Below the pieces are notes generated by a model. The model did no database searches, was not told where the DNA came from, and saw nothing but the letters and a program-made list of their open reading frames with translations. This document shows positions 1 through 8,947 of a stretch of 64,000 nucleotides of DNA, in pieces. The stretch is from contig NZ_QUGI01000006.1 in NCBI RefSeq assembly GCF_003478995.1, positions 62,001 to 126,000 of the forward strand. Direction: 5' to 3'. Position numbers and translations under genes: made by a program. The number at the start of each line of letters is the position of its first letter. Positions within the stretch are counted from its first letter, which is position 1. Source of the DNA: Pseudoflavonifractor sp. AF19-9AC (GTDB lineage: Bacteria > Bacillota > Clostridia > Oscillospirales > Oscillospiraceae).

Positions 1-2
1 TG

Positions 3-59
3 TCAGCAGTAGATCCCAAACACTACCCGGCTCTGCTGAAGGATGCGGAGGTGCTCTGA
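3..59 (+). CDS. 3' end of an unidentified upstream phage gene
   Basis: Only the last 18 codons are in the window, ending in PALLKDAEVL and a TGA. The TGA shares its A with the ATG of the next gene (TGATG), so the two are translationally coupled and belong to one operon. The fragment is too short to assign a family; a small early phage protein is likely from position alone. Confidence 0.5.
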   Translation, partial: SAVDPKHYPALLKDAEVL

Positions 60-1201
60 TGCCGCCTTCCAAACACGCCGTTCTCTCTGCCAGCGGCGCC
101 CATCGCTGGCTCCACTGCAACCCCTCGGCGCGGTTGGAGCTGGAGTTCGCCGACCGTGAGACAGAAGCCGCAGCTGAAGGCACCGCCGCCCATGCTCTCG
201 CCGAGCACAAGCTCAAAAAGGCGCTGAAGCTGCGTTCCCGGAAACCCGTCAGCCCGTATGACTGCGATGAAATGGACGCCTATACCGATGGGTATGTGGA
301 ATTCGTGCTGGAGCAGCTGGAGGAAGCAAAGGCGCTCTGCGCCGACCCTCTCGTCCTCATCGAACAGCGGCTGGACTTCTCCTGTTATGTGCCAGACGGT
401 TTTGGCACCGGTGACTGCCTGATTGTGGCGGACAAGCTCCTGCACATCATCGATTTCAAGTACGGGCAGGGGGTTCTGGTGGACGCGGAGGAAAATCCCC
501 AGATGATGCTGTACGCCCTGGGCGCGCTCCGGCAGTTCGACCATCTCTATGACATTACCCAGGTTGCCATGAGCATTTACCAGCCCCGCCGGGAGAATGT
601 GTCCACCTGGACGATCACCGTGGAGCAGCTCATGGATTGGGCGGAACACACCCTCAAGCCCAAGGCGGAAATGGCCTACCAGGGTGAAGGAGACTATGTT
701 CCCGGCCCCTGGTGTACCTTCTGCAAGGCGGCGGTGAAGTGCCGCGCCAGAGCGGAAGCCAAGCTCCAGCTCGCCAAGTACGAGTTCGCCATGCCGCCGC
801 TACTCACCGATGCGGAAATCGAGGACATACTCTCCCGACTGCCCGGCCTGACCAAGTGGGCCGGCGAGATCGAAGCCTATGCTCAGGACGCCGCCATTCA
901 CCACGGCAAGGTGTGGCACGGTTTCAAGCTGGTGGAGAGCCGAACCAACCGCAAGTACACAGACAAGGAAGCCGTGATCCGCGCCGCTAACGCCGTCGGA
1001 TACCACGACATCTTCAAAAAATCTCTCATCCCCATTACCGAGATGGAGAAGCTCATGGGCAAAAAGACTTTTGCCGAGGTGCTCGGTGGTCTGGTCGAGA
1101 AGCCCAAGGGCAGGCCGACCCTGGTCCCGGTATCCGACCGGCGTCCGGCCATCACCACGATGGATGCCGCCCAAGAATTTACTGAAATTACGGAGGTATA
1201 A
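59..1201 (+). CDS. DUF2800 family protein, PD-(D/E)XK nuclease-like
   Basis: A 380-residue protein matching the DUF2800 family found in Firmicutes prophages. Around residues 120-165 it shows GTGDCLIVAD, then IIDFKYG and NPQMMLYALG, the D...DxK...Q..LY pattern of RecB/Cas4-like PD-(D/E)XK nucleases. Near residue 220 is a C-x2-C-x5-C group (WCTFCKAAVKC), which in related nucleases helps bind an iron-sulfur cluster or zinc. It heads the replication module, next to DUF2815 and a DNA polymerase, which suggests a role in phage DNA processing or recombination. The nuclease assignment is inferred from motifs. It is coupled to the upstream gene by a 1-base overlap. Confidence 0.8.
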   Translation: MPPSKHAVLSASGAHRWLHCNPSARLELEFADRETEAAAEGTAAHALAEHKLKKALKLRSRKPVSPYDCDEMDAYTDGYVEFVLEQLEEAKALCADPLVLIEQRLDFSCYVPDGFGTGDCLIVADKLLHIIDFKYGQGVLVDAEENPQMMLYALGALRQFDHLYDITQVAMSIYQPRRENVSTWTITVEQLMDWAEHTLKPKAEMAYQGEGDYVPGPWCTFCKAAVKCRARAEAKLQLAKYEFAMPPLLTDAEIEDILSRLPGLTKWAGEIEAYAQDAAIHHGKVWHGFKLVESRTNRKYTDKEAVIRAANAVGYHDIFKKSLIPITEMEKLMGKKTFAEVLGGLVEKPKGRPTLVPVSDRRPAITTMDAAQEFTEITEV

Positions 1202-1205
1202 CGAT

Positions 1206-1757
1206 ATGTCTGTCAATCACAAGAACCCGACCAAGGTGGTCACCGGTGTTGTCCGCCTGTCCTACGCCAATGTCTGGGAGCCGGCTTCCATCAACGGAAG
1301 CAACCCCAAGTACAGCGTTTCCCTCATCATCCCTAAGAGCGACACCAAGACCATCGATGCCATCAACGCCGCCGTGGACGCCGCCATCAAGGACGGAGCC
1401 GCCAAGTTCGGCGGCAAGATCCCCAACAAGGCCGCGCTGAAGCTCCCCCTGCGGGACGGTGATCTGGAGCGGGGCGATGAAGCCTACAAGGGCGCCTACT
1501 TTGTCAACGCCAACAGCACCACCGCACCTCAGATCGTGGACCGCGCTGTGCAGCCCATCCTGGACCGCGCCGAAGTCTATTCCGGCTGCTACGCCCGTGT
1601 GTCCATCAACTTCTACGCCTTCAACTCCAACGGGAACCGCGGCATCGCCTGCGGCCTGGGCAACATCCAGAAGGTGCGGGACGGTGAACCTCTGGGCGGT
1701 CGTTCCTCTGCCGCTGATGACTTCTCCACCGATTTCGATGACGATTTCCTTTCCTAA
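1206..1757 (+). CDS. DUF2815 family, ssDNA-binding-like phage protein
   Basis: 183 residues. The ATG at 1206 is chosen because GGAGG ends just before it and the family starts at about this point; the frame is open further upstream but overlaps the previous gene. The protein has a beta-rich core (VVTGVVRLSYANVWEP, YSVSLIIPK) and an acidic C-terminal tail (DDFSTDFDDDFLS), as in single-strand binding proteins, where the acidic tip recruits partners. DUF2815 proteins sit with DUF2800 and a family A polymerase in many Firmicutes phages. The ssDNA-binding role is family knowledge plus inference from the tail. Confidence 0.8.
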   Translation: MSVNHKNPTKVVTGVVRLSYANVWEPASINGSNPKYSVSLIIPKSDTKTIDAINAAVDAAIKDGAAKFGGKIPNKAALKLPLRDGDLERGDEAYKGAYFVNANSTTAPQIVDRAVQPILDRAEVYSGCYARVSINFYAFNSNGNRGIACGLGNIQKVRDGEPLGGRSSAADDFSTDFDDDFLS

Positions 1758-1823
1758 CGAGCATCCGGCGAGGGTGGCGGAGGGCGACCTCTGCCGCCCT
1801 TATGCCACAGGAAAGGAGGTCCT

Positions 1824-3764
1824 ATGAAAACGCTATCCATCGATATTGAAACCTTTTCCCCGGAGCCGCTGGCCAAGTGCGGCGTGTACCGCTACTGCCA
1901 GGCCCCGGAGTTTGAAGTGCTGCTGTTCGGCTATTCCGTGGACAGCGGCCCCGTCCGGGTGGTGGATCTCACCGCCGGCGAAGGCATCCCCGCCGATGTG
2001 CTGGCTGCGCTGACCGACCCAGCGGTATTCAAGTGGGCCTTCAACGCACAGTTCGAGCGGGTGTGTCTCTCCCGGTACCTGGGGTACCCTGTCGGACAAT
2101 ACCTGGACCCCGACTCCTGGTACTGCACCATGGTGTGGTCAGCCACCCTGGGCCTGCCCCTCTCCCTGGAGGGAGCCGGCGCCGTGCTGGGACTGGAGAA
2201 GCAGAAGCTCAAGGAGGGCAAAGACCTGGTGCGCTATTTCTGCACGCCGGCGAAGGCCAGGGACGGTTCCACATTCCGCCACCTTCCCGCAGACGCGCCG
2301 GAGAAGTGGGCCGCGTTCAAAGCCTATAACCTCCGGGATGTGGAGACGGAGATGTCCATTCAGCAGAAGTTGTCACGATTCCCGGTCTCCCCGGAAGAGT
2401 GGGATAACTACCATCTCGACCAGCGCATCAACGACCGGGGTATCCTGCTGGACCGCACCCTGGTGGTCCAGGCCATCCGTTGTGACGAGCGGTTCAAACG
2501 CACCCATTTAGAACAGGCCCGCTCGGTCACCGGGCTGGAGAACCCCAACAGCCCCGCCCAGCTCAAAGCGTGGCTGGCGGAAAAGGGCGTGGAAGCCGAG
2601 TCCCTCTCCAAAGCATCCGTACTGGAACTTCTGTCCCATGCGGAGGGCGAGGTGGAGCTGGCCCTGTCCCTGCGGCAGGAGCTGGCCAAGAGCAGCGTCA
2701 AGAAATACACCGCCATGGAGTCAGTGGTCTGCCCGGATGACCGCGCTCGCGGCCTGATCCAGTTTTATGGTGCCAATCGGACCGGCAGATTTGCCGGGCG
2801 GCTCATTCAGGTGCAGAACCTCCCGCAGAACCATCTGCCCGATCTGAAACAGGCCCGGATGCTGGTGCGGGACGGGCGCTTTGACGCCGTGGAGCTGCTC
2901 TACGACTCCGTCCCGCTGGTGCTCTCCGAGCTGATCCGCACCGCCTTTATTCCGAAACCGGGATGCCGCTTCTTTGTGGCGGACTTTTCGGCCATCGAAG
3001 TGCGGGTCATCGCCTGGATTGCCGGGGAGCAATGGCGGCAGGAGGTGTTCGCCCAGGGCGGGGATATCTACTGCGCTTCCGCCAGCCAGATGTTCCACGT
3101 CCCCGTGGTCAAGCACGGCGTCAACGGTCACCTCCGGCAGAAGGGCAAAATCGCGGAGCTGGCCTTGGGCTATGGCGGGTCAGTGGGGGCGCTGAAGGCC
3201 ATGGGCGCGCTGAATTACGGCCTGACCGAGGAGGAGCTGAAACCCCTGGTAGACGCCTGGCGGCAGTCCAATCCCCGCATCGTGAAGTTCTGGTGGGACG
3301 TGGACCGCGCCGCTACCACCTGCGTCCGGGACAGAGTACCAGCCGAGACACACGGCATCCGCTTCTTCTATCAAAGCGGCATGATGTTCATCGTGCTCCC
3401 TTCCGGCAGAAGGCTGGTGTATGTGAAGCCCAAGATGGGCGTCAACCGCTATGGTAGCGAGTCCGTCACCTACGAAGGTGTCGGAGAACAGAAAAAGTGG
3501 CTGCGGCTGGAGAGCTACGGCCCCAAATTTGTGGAGAACATCGTCCAAGCCACCGCCCGCGACATCCTGGTGGAAGCCATGCGCCGGTTGGAAGCGGCGA
3601 GGTACCAAATCGTGATGCACGTCCATGACGAAGCGGTGATCGAAGCGCCGGCGGATTCCTCCCTGGAGGACATCTGCGCCATCATGGGCCAGACCCCAGC
3701 CTGGGCGGGAGGACTGCTGCTCCGCGCGGACGGTTATGTCTGCGATTTCTATCAGAAAGACTGA
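1824..3764 (+). CDS. Phage family A DNA polymerase with 3'-5' exonuclease
   Basis: 646 residues, the usual size of phage PolA-type replicases, which lack the 5' nuclease. The N-terminus starts with the exonuclease ExoI motif (SIDIETFSP, residues 4-12). Polymerase motif A is DFSAIEVRVIAW near residue 388, motif B is the K...LGYGG stretch near 440, and motif C is HVHDEAVIE near 601. All catalytic acids are visible, so it should be an active replicative polymerase. It follows DUF2815 by 66 bases with an AAAGGAGG ribosome-binding site. The DUF2800 / DUF2815 / PolA / VapE order is a typical replication block. Confidence 0.93.
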   Translation: MKTLSIDIETFSPEPLAKCGVYRYCQAPEFEVLLFGYSVDSGPVRVVDLTAGEGIPADVLAALTDPAVFKWAFNAQFERVCLSRYLGYPVGQYLDPDSWYCTMVWSATLGLPLSLEGAGAVLGLEKQKLKEGKDLVRYFCTPAKARDGSTFRHLPADAPEKWAAFKAYNLRDVETEMSIQQKLSRFPVSPEEWDNYHLDQRINDRGILLDRTLVVQAIRCDERFKRTHLEQARSVTGLENPNSPAQLKAWLAEKGVEAESLSKASVLELLSHAEGEVELALSLRQELAKSSVKKYTAMESVVCPDDRARGLIQFYGANRTGRFAGRLIQVQNLPQNHLPDLKQARMLVRDGRFDAVELLYDSVPLVLSELIRTAFIPKPGCRFFVADFSAIEVRVIAWIAGEQWRQEVFAQGGDIYCASASQMFHVPVVKHGVNGHLRQKGKIAELALGYGGSVGALKAMGALNYGLTEEELKPLVDAWRQSNPRIVKFWWDVDRAATTCVRDRVPAETHGIRFFYQSGMMFIVLPSGRRLVYVKPKMGVNRYGSESVTYEGVGEQKKWLRLESYGPKFVENIVQATARDILVEAMRRLEAARYQIVMHVHDEAVIEAPADSSLEDICAIMGQTPAWAGGLLLRADGYVCDFYQKD

Positions 3765-3774
3765 GGTGACCCTT

Positions 3775-4200
3775 ATGGGAATCAACAAATACAACTGTGA
3801 GGGCTACTATGACCCCACACCCTACGAAGCCTTAACCCGGATCGAGAACGAGGCGCGCAAGCTCCACTCGTTCCGTCCGGTGGTTTACATCTGCTCTCCG
3901 CTCTCCGGGGATGTGGAGGGCAACCAGGAAAAGGCGGCGCGCTACTGCCGCTTCGCGGTGGACACCGGGTATATCCCCATCGCGCCCCATCTGTACTTTC
4001 CCCGGTTTATGAACGATGCCAACCCCAGAGAGCGGGATCTGGCTCTGTTCATGGACATCGTTCTGCTCACCAAATGCGCCGAGCTTTGGGTGTTCGGGGA
4101 CACCATCTCCAAGGGTATGAGCATAGAAATTGAGAAGGCCAAGCGCAAAGGCCAGACCATCCGCTACTTTACCGAGAACTGCCAGGAGGTGTCCGTATGA
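3775..4200 (+). CDS. DUF4406 family protein (nucleoside deoxyribosyltransferase-like fold)
   Basis: 141 residues. The ATG at 3775 is preferred over an earlier in-frame ATG that lies inside the polymerase gene; GAGGTGACC precedes it. The core reads VVYICSPLSGD, then GYIPIAPHLYFPRF, then ELWVFGDTISKGMSIEIEKA. This is the DUF4406 pattern, a Rossmann-like fold related to nucleoside 2-deoxyribosyltransferases. In phages it lies in nucleotide-metabolism or replication operons. The substrate is unknown. Its stop overlaps the VapE start (ATGA), so the two are coupled. Confidence 0.75.
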   Translation: MGINKYNCEGYYDPTPYEALTRIENEARKLHSFRPVVYICSPLSGDVEGNQEKAARYCRFAVDTGYIPIAPHLYFPRFMNDANPRERDLALFMDIVLLTKCAELWVFGDTISKGMSIEIEKAKRKGQTIRYFTENCQEVSV

Positions 4201-6548
4201 AAATCGCTGTAGGCAACAGCCGCATGGATAAGAAGTGGAAGAACCGGGATATTTCCTGGGAGGACCTGTGCCAAAGGGTCAGATCCACCATCCGTACCAC
4301 GGAAACCGTGGAGGAATACCGCAAGCTGAAGAAGGGCGCCCAGGACAACATCAAGGATGTGGGCGGCTTTGTGGGCGGTCAGCTCCGGGAAGGCCGGCGC
4401 AAGAACGGCATGGTGCTCTGCCGCTCCATGCTCACCCTGGACATGGACTATGGCGAGCCGGGGATCTGGGACGAAATTGACCTGCTCCACGACTTTCAGT
4501 GCTGCGTCTACTCCACCCATAAACACACGCCGGACCATCCCCGGCTGCGGATGATCATCCCCCTGGCCCGTGACATCACCGAAGAAGAGTACCCGGCGGT
4601 GGCCCGGATGGTGGCCAAGGAGATCGGCATAGACCTGTTTGACGATACCACTTATGAAGCCTGCCGCCTGATGTACTGGCCATCCACCTCCGCCAACGGC
4701 GAGTTCTTCTACAAGACCAAGGATGGCCCTCTGCTGGACCCGGACGCTTATCTCGCCAAGTACGCCGATTGGCATGACGCTTCCACCTGGCCGGTTTCCT
4801 CCCGGCAGTCCGAAGCGGTGCGCCGGAGCATCACCCAGCAGGCCGATCCCCTGGAAAAGCCCGGCATCGTGGGCGCTTTCTGCCGCGCCTATACCATTGA
4901 GGAAGCAATCGAAACCTTCCTTTCCGATGTCTACGAACCGTCCTCCATGAACGGACGGTACGACTATATCCCCGCCGACTCCGCCGCCGGCGTGGTGGTT
5001 TACGATGGGAAATTCGCATACAGCCACCACGCCACCGACCCGGTCTGCGGCAAGCTGTTAAACGCCTTCGACCTGGTGCGGCTCCACAAATTCCGGGAGC
5101 TGGACGAGAATGTGGGTTTGGATACCCCGCCGGGCAAGCTGCCCTCCTTCAAAGCCATGAGCGACCTGGCTCTGGGAGACGATAAGGTCAAGACGGTCTT
5201 CGCCGAAGAGCGCATCGCCCAGGCCAGCGCCGAGTTTTCCGATGAGGACTGGCAAAACGGCCTGGAGCTGGACAAGTCCGGCCATGTGAAGAACACCCTG
5301 CACAACCTGACCATCATTTTGGAGAACGACCCCAACCTCAAGGGCGTGGTGTTTAACCAGCTCCTGGACGGGATGGAGATCAAGGGCGAGGTGCCCTGGA
5401 AGCATCCCTCCAAGTTCTGGCGAGACGCCGATGACGCCCAGCTCATCAGCTATGTGGACACCCATTACGGCACCTTCTCCGCCCGGAACTACGATATCGC
5501 CGTGACCAAGGTAGCGGATGACCGGGCCTATCACCCCATCCGAGAGTTCATCGAGAGCCTGCCGGAGTGGGACAAGGTCCCCCGCGTGGATACGCTGCTG
5601 GTGGATTACCTGGGTGCCGCCGACACCGCATACGTTCGGGCGGTGACCCGGAAGACCCTCTGCGCCGCCATCAGCCGGGTACTGCGTCCGGGCTGCAAGT
5701 TCGACTCCATGCTGGTGCTCAACGGCCCCCAAGGTGTGGGTAAGAGCACCCTCATCGCCAAGCTGGCCGGAGAGTGGTTTTCGGACAGCCTGAACCTGGG
5801 CGACACCAAGGACAAGACCGCCGCCGAGAAGCTCCAGGGGTACTGGATCTTGGAGATCGGCGAGCTGGCCGGTCTGAAGAAGGCCGAGGTGGAGACCCTG
5901 CGCTCCTTCCTCTCCCGGCAGAACGACATCTACCGGGCGGCGTTCGGCAAACGGGCCACGCCCCATCTGCGCCAGTGCGTGTTCTTCGGCACCACCAACG
6001 CCGAGTCCGGCTATCTGCGGGACACCACCGGCAACCGCCGCTTCTGGCCGGTCAAGACCCCCGGCAGCGGGAAAAAGCACTCCTGGAACCTGACCCACGA
6101 GGAGATCCTCCAGATCTGGGCGGAAGCTCTGGTGTATGTCCGCCAGGGCGAGAAGCTCTATCTCTCTCCTGAAATGGATGCCCTTGCGAAGGACGAACAG
6201 CGGGAAGCCATGGAGTCTGATGAGCGCGAGGGCCTGGTGCGGGAGTATCTGGACACCCTGCTGCCGGAACGCTGGGCGGAGATGGATCTCTTTGAACGCC
6301 GCAATTTCCTCACCGGCTCCGACTTTGGCGGTCTGCAGGAGAAGGGTACGGTCAAGCGTACCAGTGTGTCCAACATGGAGATTTGGTGCGAGTGCTTCGG
6401 CAAGGAACGGGCGAATCTGCGCCGCGCCGACAGCAACGAGCTGACGGGCATTCTGGCGCGGCTGGGCTGGAAACGGGCGGAGAGCAAAGTGCGCATTCCA
6501 CTCTACGGTCCACAGTATGTCTTTGTTCCGAAGGAGTGTTCCAAGTGA
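4197..6548 (+). CDS. VapE-type primase-helicase
   Basis: 783 residues. The N-terminal third looks like a primase domain: LTLDMDYGEPG near residue 80 and a YSTHKHTPDHPRLRMIIPL stretch near 105 resemble the acidic and basic motifs of archaeo-eukaryotic-type primases. The C-terminal part is a VapE (virulence-associated E) ATPase: Walker A GPQGVGKST near residue 508, then WILEIGELAGLKKAEVE, and FFGTTNAESGYLRD with TGNRRFWPV, the sensor and arginine region. It would prime and unwind phage DNA together with the polymerase. It is preceded by a 4-base overlap with DUF4406. The intergenic region that follows is a candidate origin. Confidence 0.88.
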   Translation: MKIAVGNSRMDKKWKNRDISWEDLCQRVRSTIRTTETVEEYRKLKKGAQDNIKDVGGFVGGQLREGRRKNGMVLCRSMLTLDMDYGEPGIWDEIDLLHDFQCCVYSTHKHTPDHPRLRMIIPLARDITEEEYPAVARMVAKEIGIDLFDDTTYEACRLMYWPSTSANGEFFYKTKDGPLLDPDAYLAKYADWHDASTWPVSSRQSEAVRRSITQQADPLEKPGIVGAFCRAYTIEEAIETFLSDVYEPSSMNGRYDYIPADSAAGVVVYDGKFAYSHHATDPVCGKLLNAFDLVRLHKFRELDENVGLDTPPGKLPSFKAMSDLALGDDKVKTVFAEERIAQASAEFSDEDWQNGLELDKSGHVKNTLHNLTIILENDPNLKGVVFNQLLDGMEIKGEVPWKHPSKFWRDADDAQLISYVDTHYGTFSARNYDIAVTKVADDRAYHPIREFIESLPEWDKVPRVDTLLVDYLGAADTAYVRAVTRKTLCAAISRVLRPGCKFDSMLVLNGPQGVGKSTLIAKLAGEWFSDSLNLGDTKDKTAAEKLQGYWILEIGELAGLKKAEVETLRSFLSRQNDIYRAAFGKRATPHLRQCVFFGTTNAESGYLRDTTGNRRFWPVKTPGSGKKHSWNLTHEEILQIWAEALVYVRQGEKLYLSPEMDALAKDEQREAMESDEREGLVREYLDTLLPERWAEMDLFERRNFLTGSDFGGLQEKGTVKRTSVSNMEIWCECFGKERANLRRADSNELTGILARLGWKRAESKVRIPLYGPQYVFVPKECSK

Positions 6549-6797
6549 AAAAGCAGACAGGCACACAAATTGGGAACAGGTTCCCAGGGGCACCTCTGCG
6601 CTTTGGAACCCACACCGGAACACCCCATGGGAACGGCGGAAGCCCCATAAGCAGTAAGGAAAACCGGCTTCCTTGTTCCTGTGTTCCTAACATTTCTTAT
6701 ATATCGAAAGATGTAAGAAATAGAGGTTATCAGCACGCAAAACACGCATATACGCGCGTAAAGGGATTTTTGCGTTCCAAGAACACAGGAGGCCGGT
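6549..6797 (+). other. Intergenic candidate replication origin with GGAAC iterons
   Basis: No convincing gene. A GTG at 6545 overlapping the VapE stop opens 90 codons to 6817, but the composition is not gene-like and it runs into the next gene. The region holds eight copies of GGAAC or its complement: 6573, 6580, 6605, 6617, 6630, 6674, 6682 and 6774. The first pair forms the palindrome TGGGAAC-AG-GTTCCCA. An AT-rich stretch at 6685-6770 follows, containing an 8-bp inverted repeat (ATTTCTTA/TAAGAAAT). Iterons plus an AT-rich segment beside a primase-helicase gene suggest a phage origin; this is inference. Confidence 0.4.
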
Positions 6798-7079
6798 ATG
6801 CGGGAGAAAACCATTGAAGCCAAACTGGTGAAGGCCGTCCGAATCATGGGCGGTCTCGCGCCCAAGTTTGTAAGCCCTGGGTTTGATGGAGTGCCAGACC
6901 GCCTGGTGCTCCTCCCCAAGGGGAAAATCGCTTTCGTTGAACTGAAAGCGCCGGGCAAGGCGCTCCGGCCACTGCAAATGAGACGGAAAAAGCAGCTGGA
7001 GACTCTGGGCTTTCCGGTGTACCGCATCGACAGCGAAGAACAGATTGGAGGGATCTTGGATGAAATACAGTCCTCATAA
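6798..7079 (+). CDS. VRR-NUC domain nuclease
   Basis: 93 residues, the typical size of the stand-alone phage VRR-NUC protein. The catalytic signature GVPDRLVLLPKGKIAFVELK (residues 29-48) gives the PD and ExK residues of the PD-(D/E)XK fold. Such proteins cleave branched DNA and are often encoded directly before an SNF2 helicase, as here, so the pair probably acts together on replication intermediates. GGAGG lies 7 bases before the ATG. Its last 20 bases overlap the helicase start. Confidence 0.9.
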   Translation: MREKTIEAKLVKAVRIMGGLAPKFVSPGFDGVPDRLVLLPKGKIAFVELKAPGKALRPLQMRRKKQLETLGFPVYRIDSEEQIGGILDEIQSS

Positions 7080-8415
7080 ATACCAGACCTACGCCACGGA
7101 CTTCATCCTGGAGCATCCCGTTTCGGCGATCTTCTTGGACATGGGCCTTGGCAAAAGCGTCATTACCCTGACCGCCATCTTCGACCTCTGCCTGGACAGC
7201 TTCCTGGCTCGCAAGGTGCTGGTCATCGCCCCGCTTCGCGTGGCAGCGGACACCTGGCCCGGTGAAATCGAAAAATGGGACCACCTGCATGGCCTGAGCT
7301 ACTCGGTAGCGGTCGGCAGTGAAGCCCAGCGCAAGGCGGCGCTCCTGCAGAGGGCCAGCGTGTATATCATCAACCGGGAGAACGTCCAGTGGCTGGTGGA
7401 GAACAGCGGCCTGCCCTTCGACTATGACATGGTGGTCATCGATGAGCTGTCCTCCTTCAAAAGCTATCAGGCCAAACGGTTCCGAGCACTGTTGAAGGTG
7501 CGGCCCGGCGTCAAGCGCATTGTGGGGCTGACCGGCACACCTTCCTCCAATGGTCTGATGGATCTGTGGGCAGAATTCCGTGTTCTGGACATGGGCAAAC
7601 GTTTGGGCCGATTTATTACCCGGTACCGAAACGCCTATTTCCAGCCGGACAAGCGCAACGCCCAGGTGGTGTTCTCCTATAAGCCCCTGTCCGGCGCCGA
7701 GGACACCATCTATGAGAAGATCTCCGACATCACCATCTCCATGCGGGCCGGCGACTATCTGGATATGCCGGAATGCGTGTTCAATGAGGTCAAGGTCGAC
7801 CTATCTGAAAAGGAACGGCAAGCCTACGACACCATGAGGGCGGAGCTGGTACTCTCCCTGAACGGCGAAGAGGTGGACGCCGGGAATGCGGCGGCTCTGG
7901 CAAACAAGCTCTCCCAGATGGCAAACGGTGCGGTCTACGGGGATGACAAGCGGGTACTCCGGCTGCACGACCGCAAGCTGGACGCCCTGGAGGACCTTAT
8001 CGAAGCCGCTAACGGCAAGCCCGTCCTGGTGGCCTACTGGTTCAAGCACGACCTGGAGCGCATCCGGGAACGGTTTACCGTTCGGGAGATCAAGACCAGC
8101 CGGGACATCGCGGATTGGAACCAGGGCAAGATCCCGGTGGCGGTCATCCACCCGGCGTCCGCCGGCCATGGGCTGAACCTGCAGTCCGGCGGCTCCACTC
8201 TCGTCTGGTTCGGGCTGACCTGGTCGCTGGAATTGTACCAGCAGACCAATGCCCGGCTCTGGCGGCAGGGGCAGAAAGACACAACTGTGGTCATCCACCA
8301 CATTATCACGAAAAACACCATTGATGAGCGGATCATGTCCGCCCTTCAAAAGAAGGAACGGGCGCAGTCGGCTCTGATTGACGCAGTCAAAGCAGATCTG
8401 GAGGTGCGAAAATGA
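7060..8415 (+). CDS. SNF2-family DEAD/DEAH-box helicase
   Basis: 451 residues, using the ATG at 7060 behind TTGGAGGGATC rather than an ATG five codons earlier. Helicase motifs appear in order: motif I FLDMGLGKSVITL near residue 25, motif II VVIDELSSF near 125, motif III GLTGTPSSNGLMDLW near 150, motif V AGHGLNLQSGG near 370 and motif VI QTNARLWRQGQ near 393. This is the compact phage SNF2 helicase without accessory domains. It probably remodels or unwinds DNA with the VRR-NUC protein encoded just upstream. The stop overlaps the next gene by 4 bases. Confidence 0.92.
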   Translation: MKYSPHKYQTYATDFILEHPVSAIFLDMGLGKSVITLTAIFDLCLDSFLARKVLVIAPLRVAADTWPGEIEKWDHLHGLSYSVAVGSEAQRKAALLQRASVYIINRENVQWLVENSGLPFDYDMVVIDELSSFKSYQAKRFRALLKVRPGVKRIVGLTGTPSSNGLMDLWAEFRVLDMGKRLGRFITRYRNAYFQPDKRNAQVVFSYKPLSGAEDTIYEKISDITISMRAGDYLDMPECVFNEVKVDLSEKERQAYDTMRAELVLSLNGEEVDAGNAAALANKLSQMANGAVYGDDKRVLRLHDRKLDALEDLIEAANGKPVLVAYWFKHDLERIRERFTVREIKTSRDIADWNQGKIPVAVIHPASAGHGLNLQSGGSTLVWFGLTWSLELYQQTNARLWRQGQKDTTVVIHHIITKNTIDERIMSALQKKERAQSALIDAVKADLEVRK

Positions 8416-8825
8416 CAGCAAAAGAATACTTATCCCAAGCCCGGCTGCTGGACGCCAGGATCAACGCCAAAATCCAGCAGGTCGCGGCGCTCAACGACTT
8501 GGCCACCCACGCCACCGCCACTCTGACGGGGATGCCCCGGAACCCCAACCACTCCGAGTCCCGTATGGCGGAGGCGGTGGTGAAAATCGTTGACCTGCAG
8601 GATGAAATCAACCACGACATCGATGAGTTGGTGGATCTGAAGCGGGAGATTACCCGCCGGGTGAAATCCATCCCCAACACGGAATACCAGCTCCTCTTGG
8701 AGAAACGGTACCTGTGCTTCATGCCCTGGGAGAAAATTGCCGTGGATATGGGCTACTCCATCCAGCACATCTACCGCCTGCACGACTGGGCGCTGCGGGA
8801 ATTTCCCATCCCCCAGGAAACATGA
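8412..8825 (+). CDS. DUF1492 / sigma-70 region 4-like late regulator
   Basis: 137 residues. The N-terminal two thirds is helical and coiled-coil-like (LLDARINAKIQQVAALNDLA; VDLQDEINHDIDELVDLKREI). The C-terminus is a helix-turn-helix of sigma region 4 type: YQLLLEKRYLCFMPWEKIAVDMGYSIQHIYRLHDWAL. DUF1492 proteins resemble ArpU and act as late-gene activators in Firmicutes phages. Its position, last in the replication module and just before the HNH-terminase block, fits a switch from early to late transcription. ATGA overlaps the helicase stop. Confidence 0.8.
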   Translation: MTAKEYLSQARLLDARINAKIQQVAALNDLATHATATLTGMPRNPNHSESRMAEAVVKIVDLQDEINHDIDELVDLKREITRRVKSIPNTEYQLLLEKRYLCFMPWEKIAVDMGYSIQHIYRLHDWALREFPIPQET

Positions 8826-8891
8826 GAGTTCGGTGTATTGAATGAGAGTAGCTCCGTAGTGTATCATTAAAATTGCCAAGATAACAAGGAC

Positions 8892-8924
8892 AGCCTCATG
8901 GGATCCATCCCGTGGGGCTTTTCT
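8892..8924 (+). terminator. Terminator after the replication module
   Basis: A 14-bp stem with two G-U pairs (AGCCTCATGGGAT / ATCCCGTGGGGCT) around a CC loop is followed by TTTTCTT. It separates the early module from the HNH and terminase genes, so the late genes need their own promoter or antitermination. Confidence 0.6.
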
Positions 8925-8947
8925 TATGCCCGAGGGGAGGTGGAACG

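Noticed and set aside
6545..6817. 90-codon GTG frame between VapE and the VRR-NUC gene
   Set aside because: Low-complexity, irregular protein sequence, overlap with the next gene, and the DNA is better explained by repeated GGAAC sites. Kept only as an alternative.
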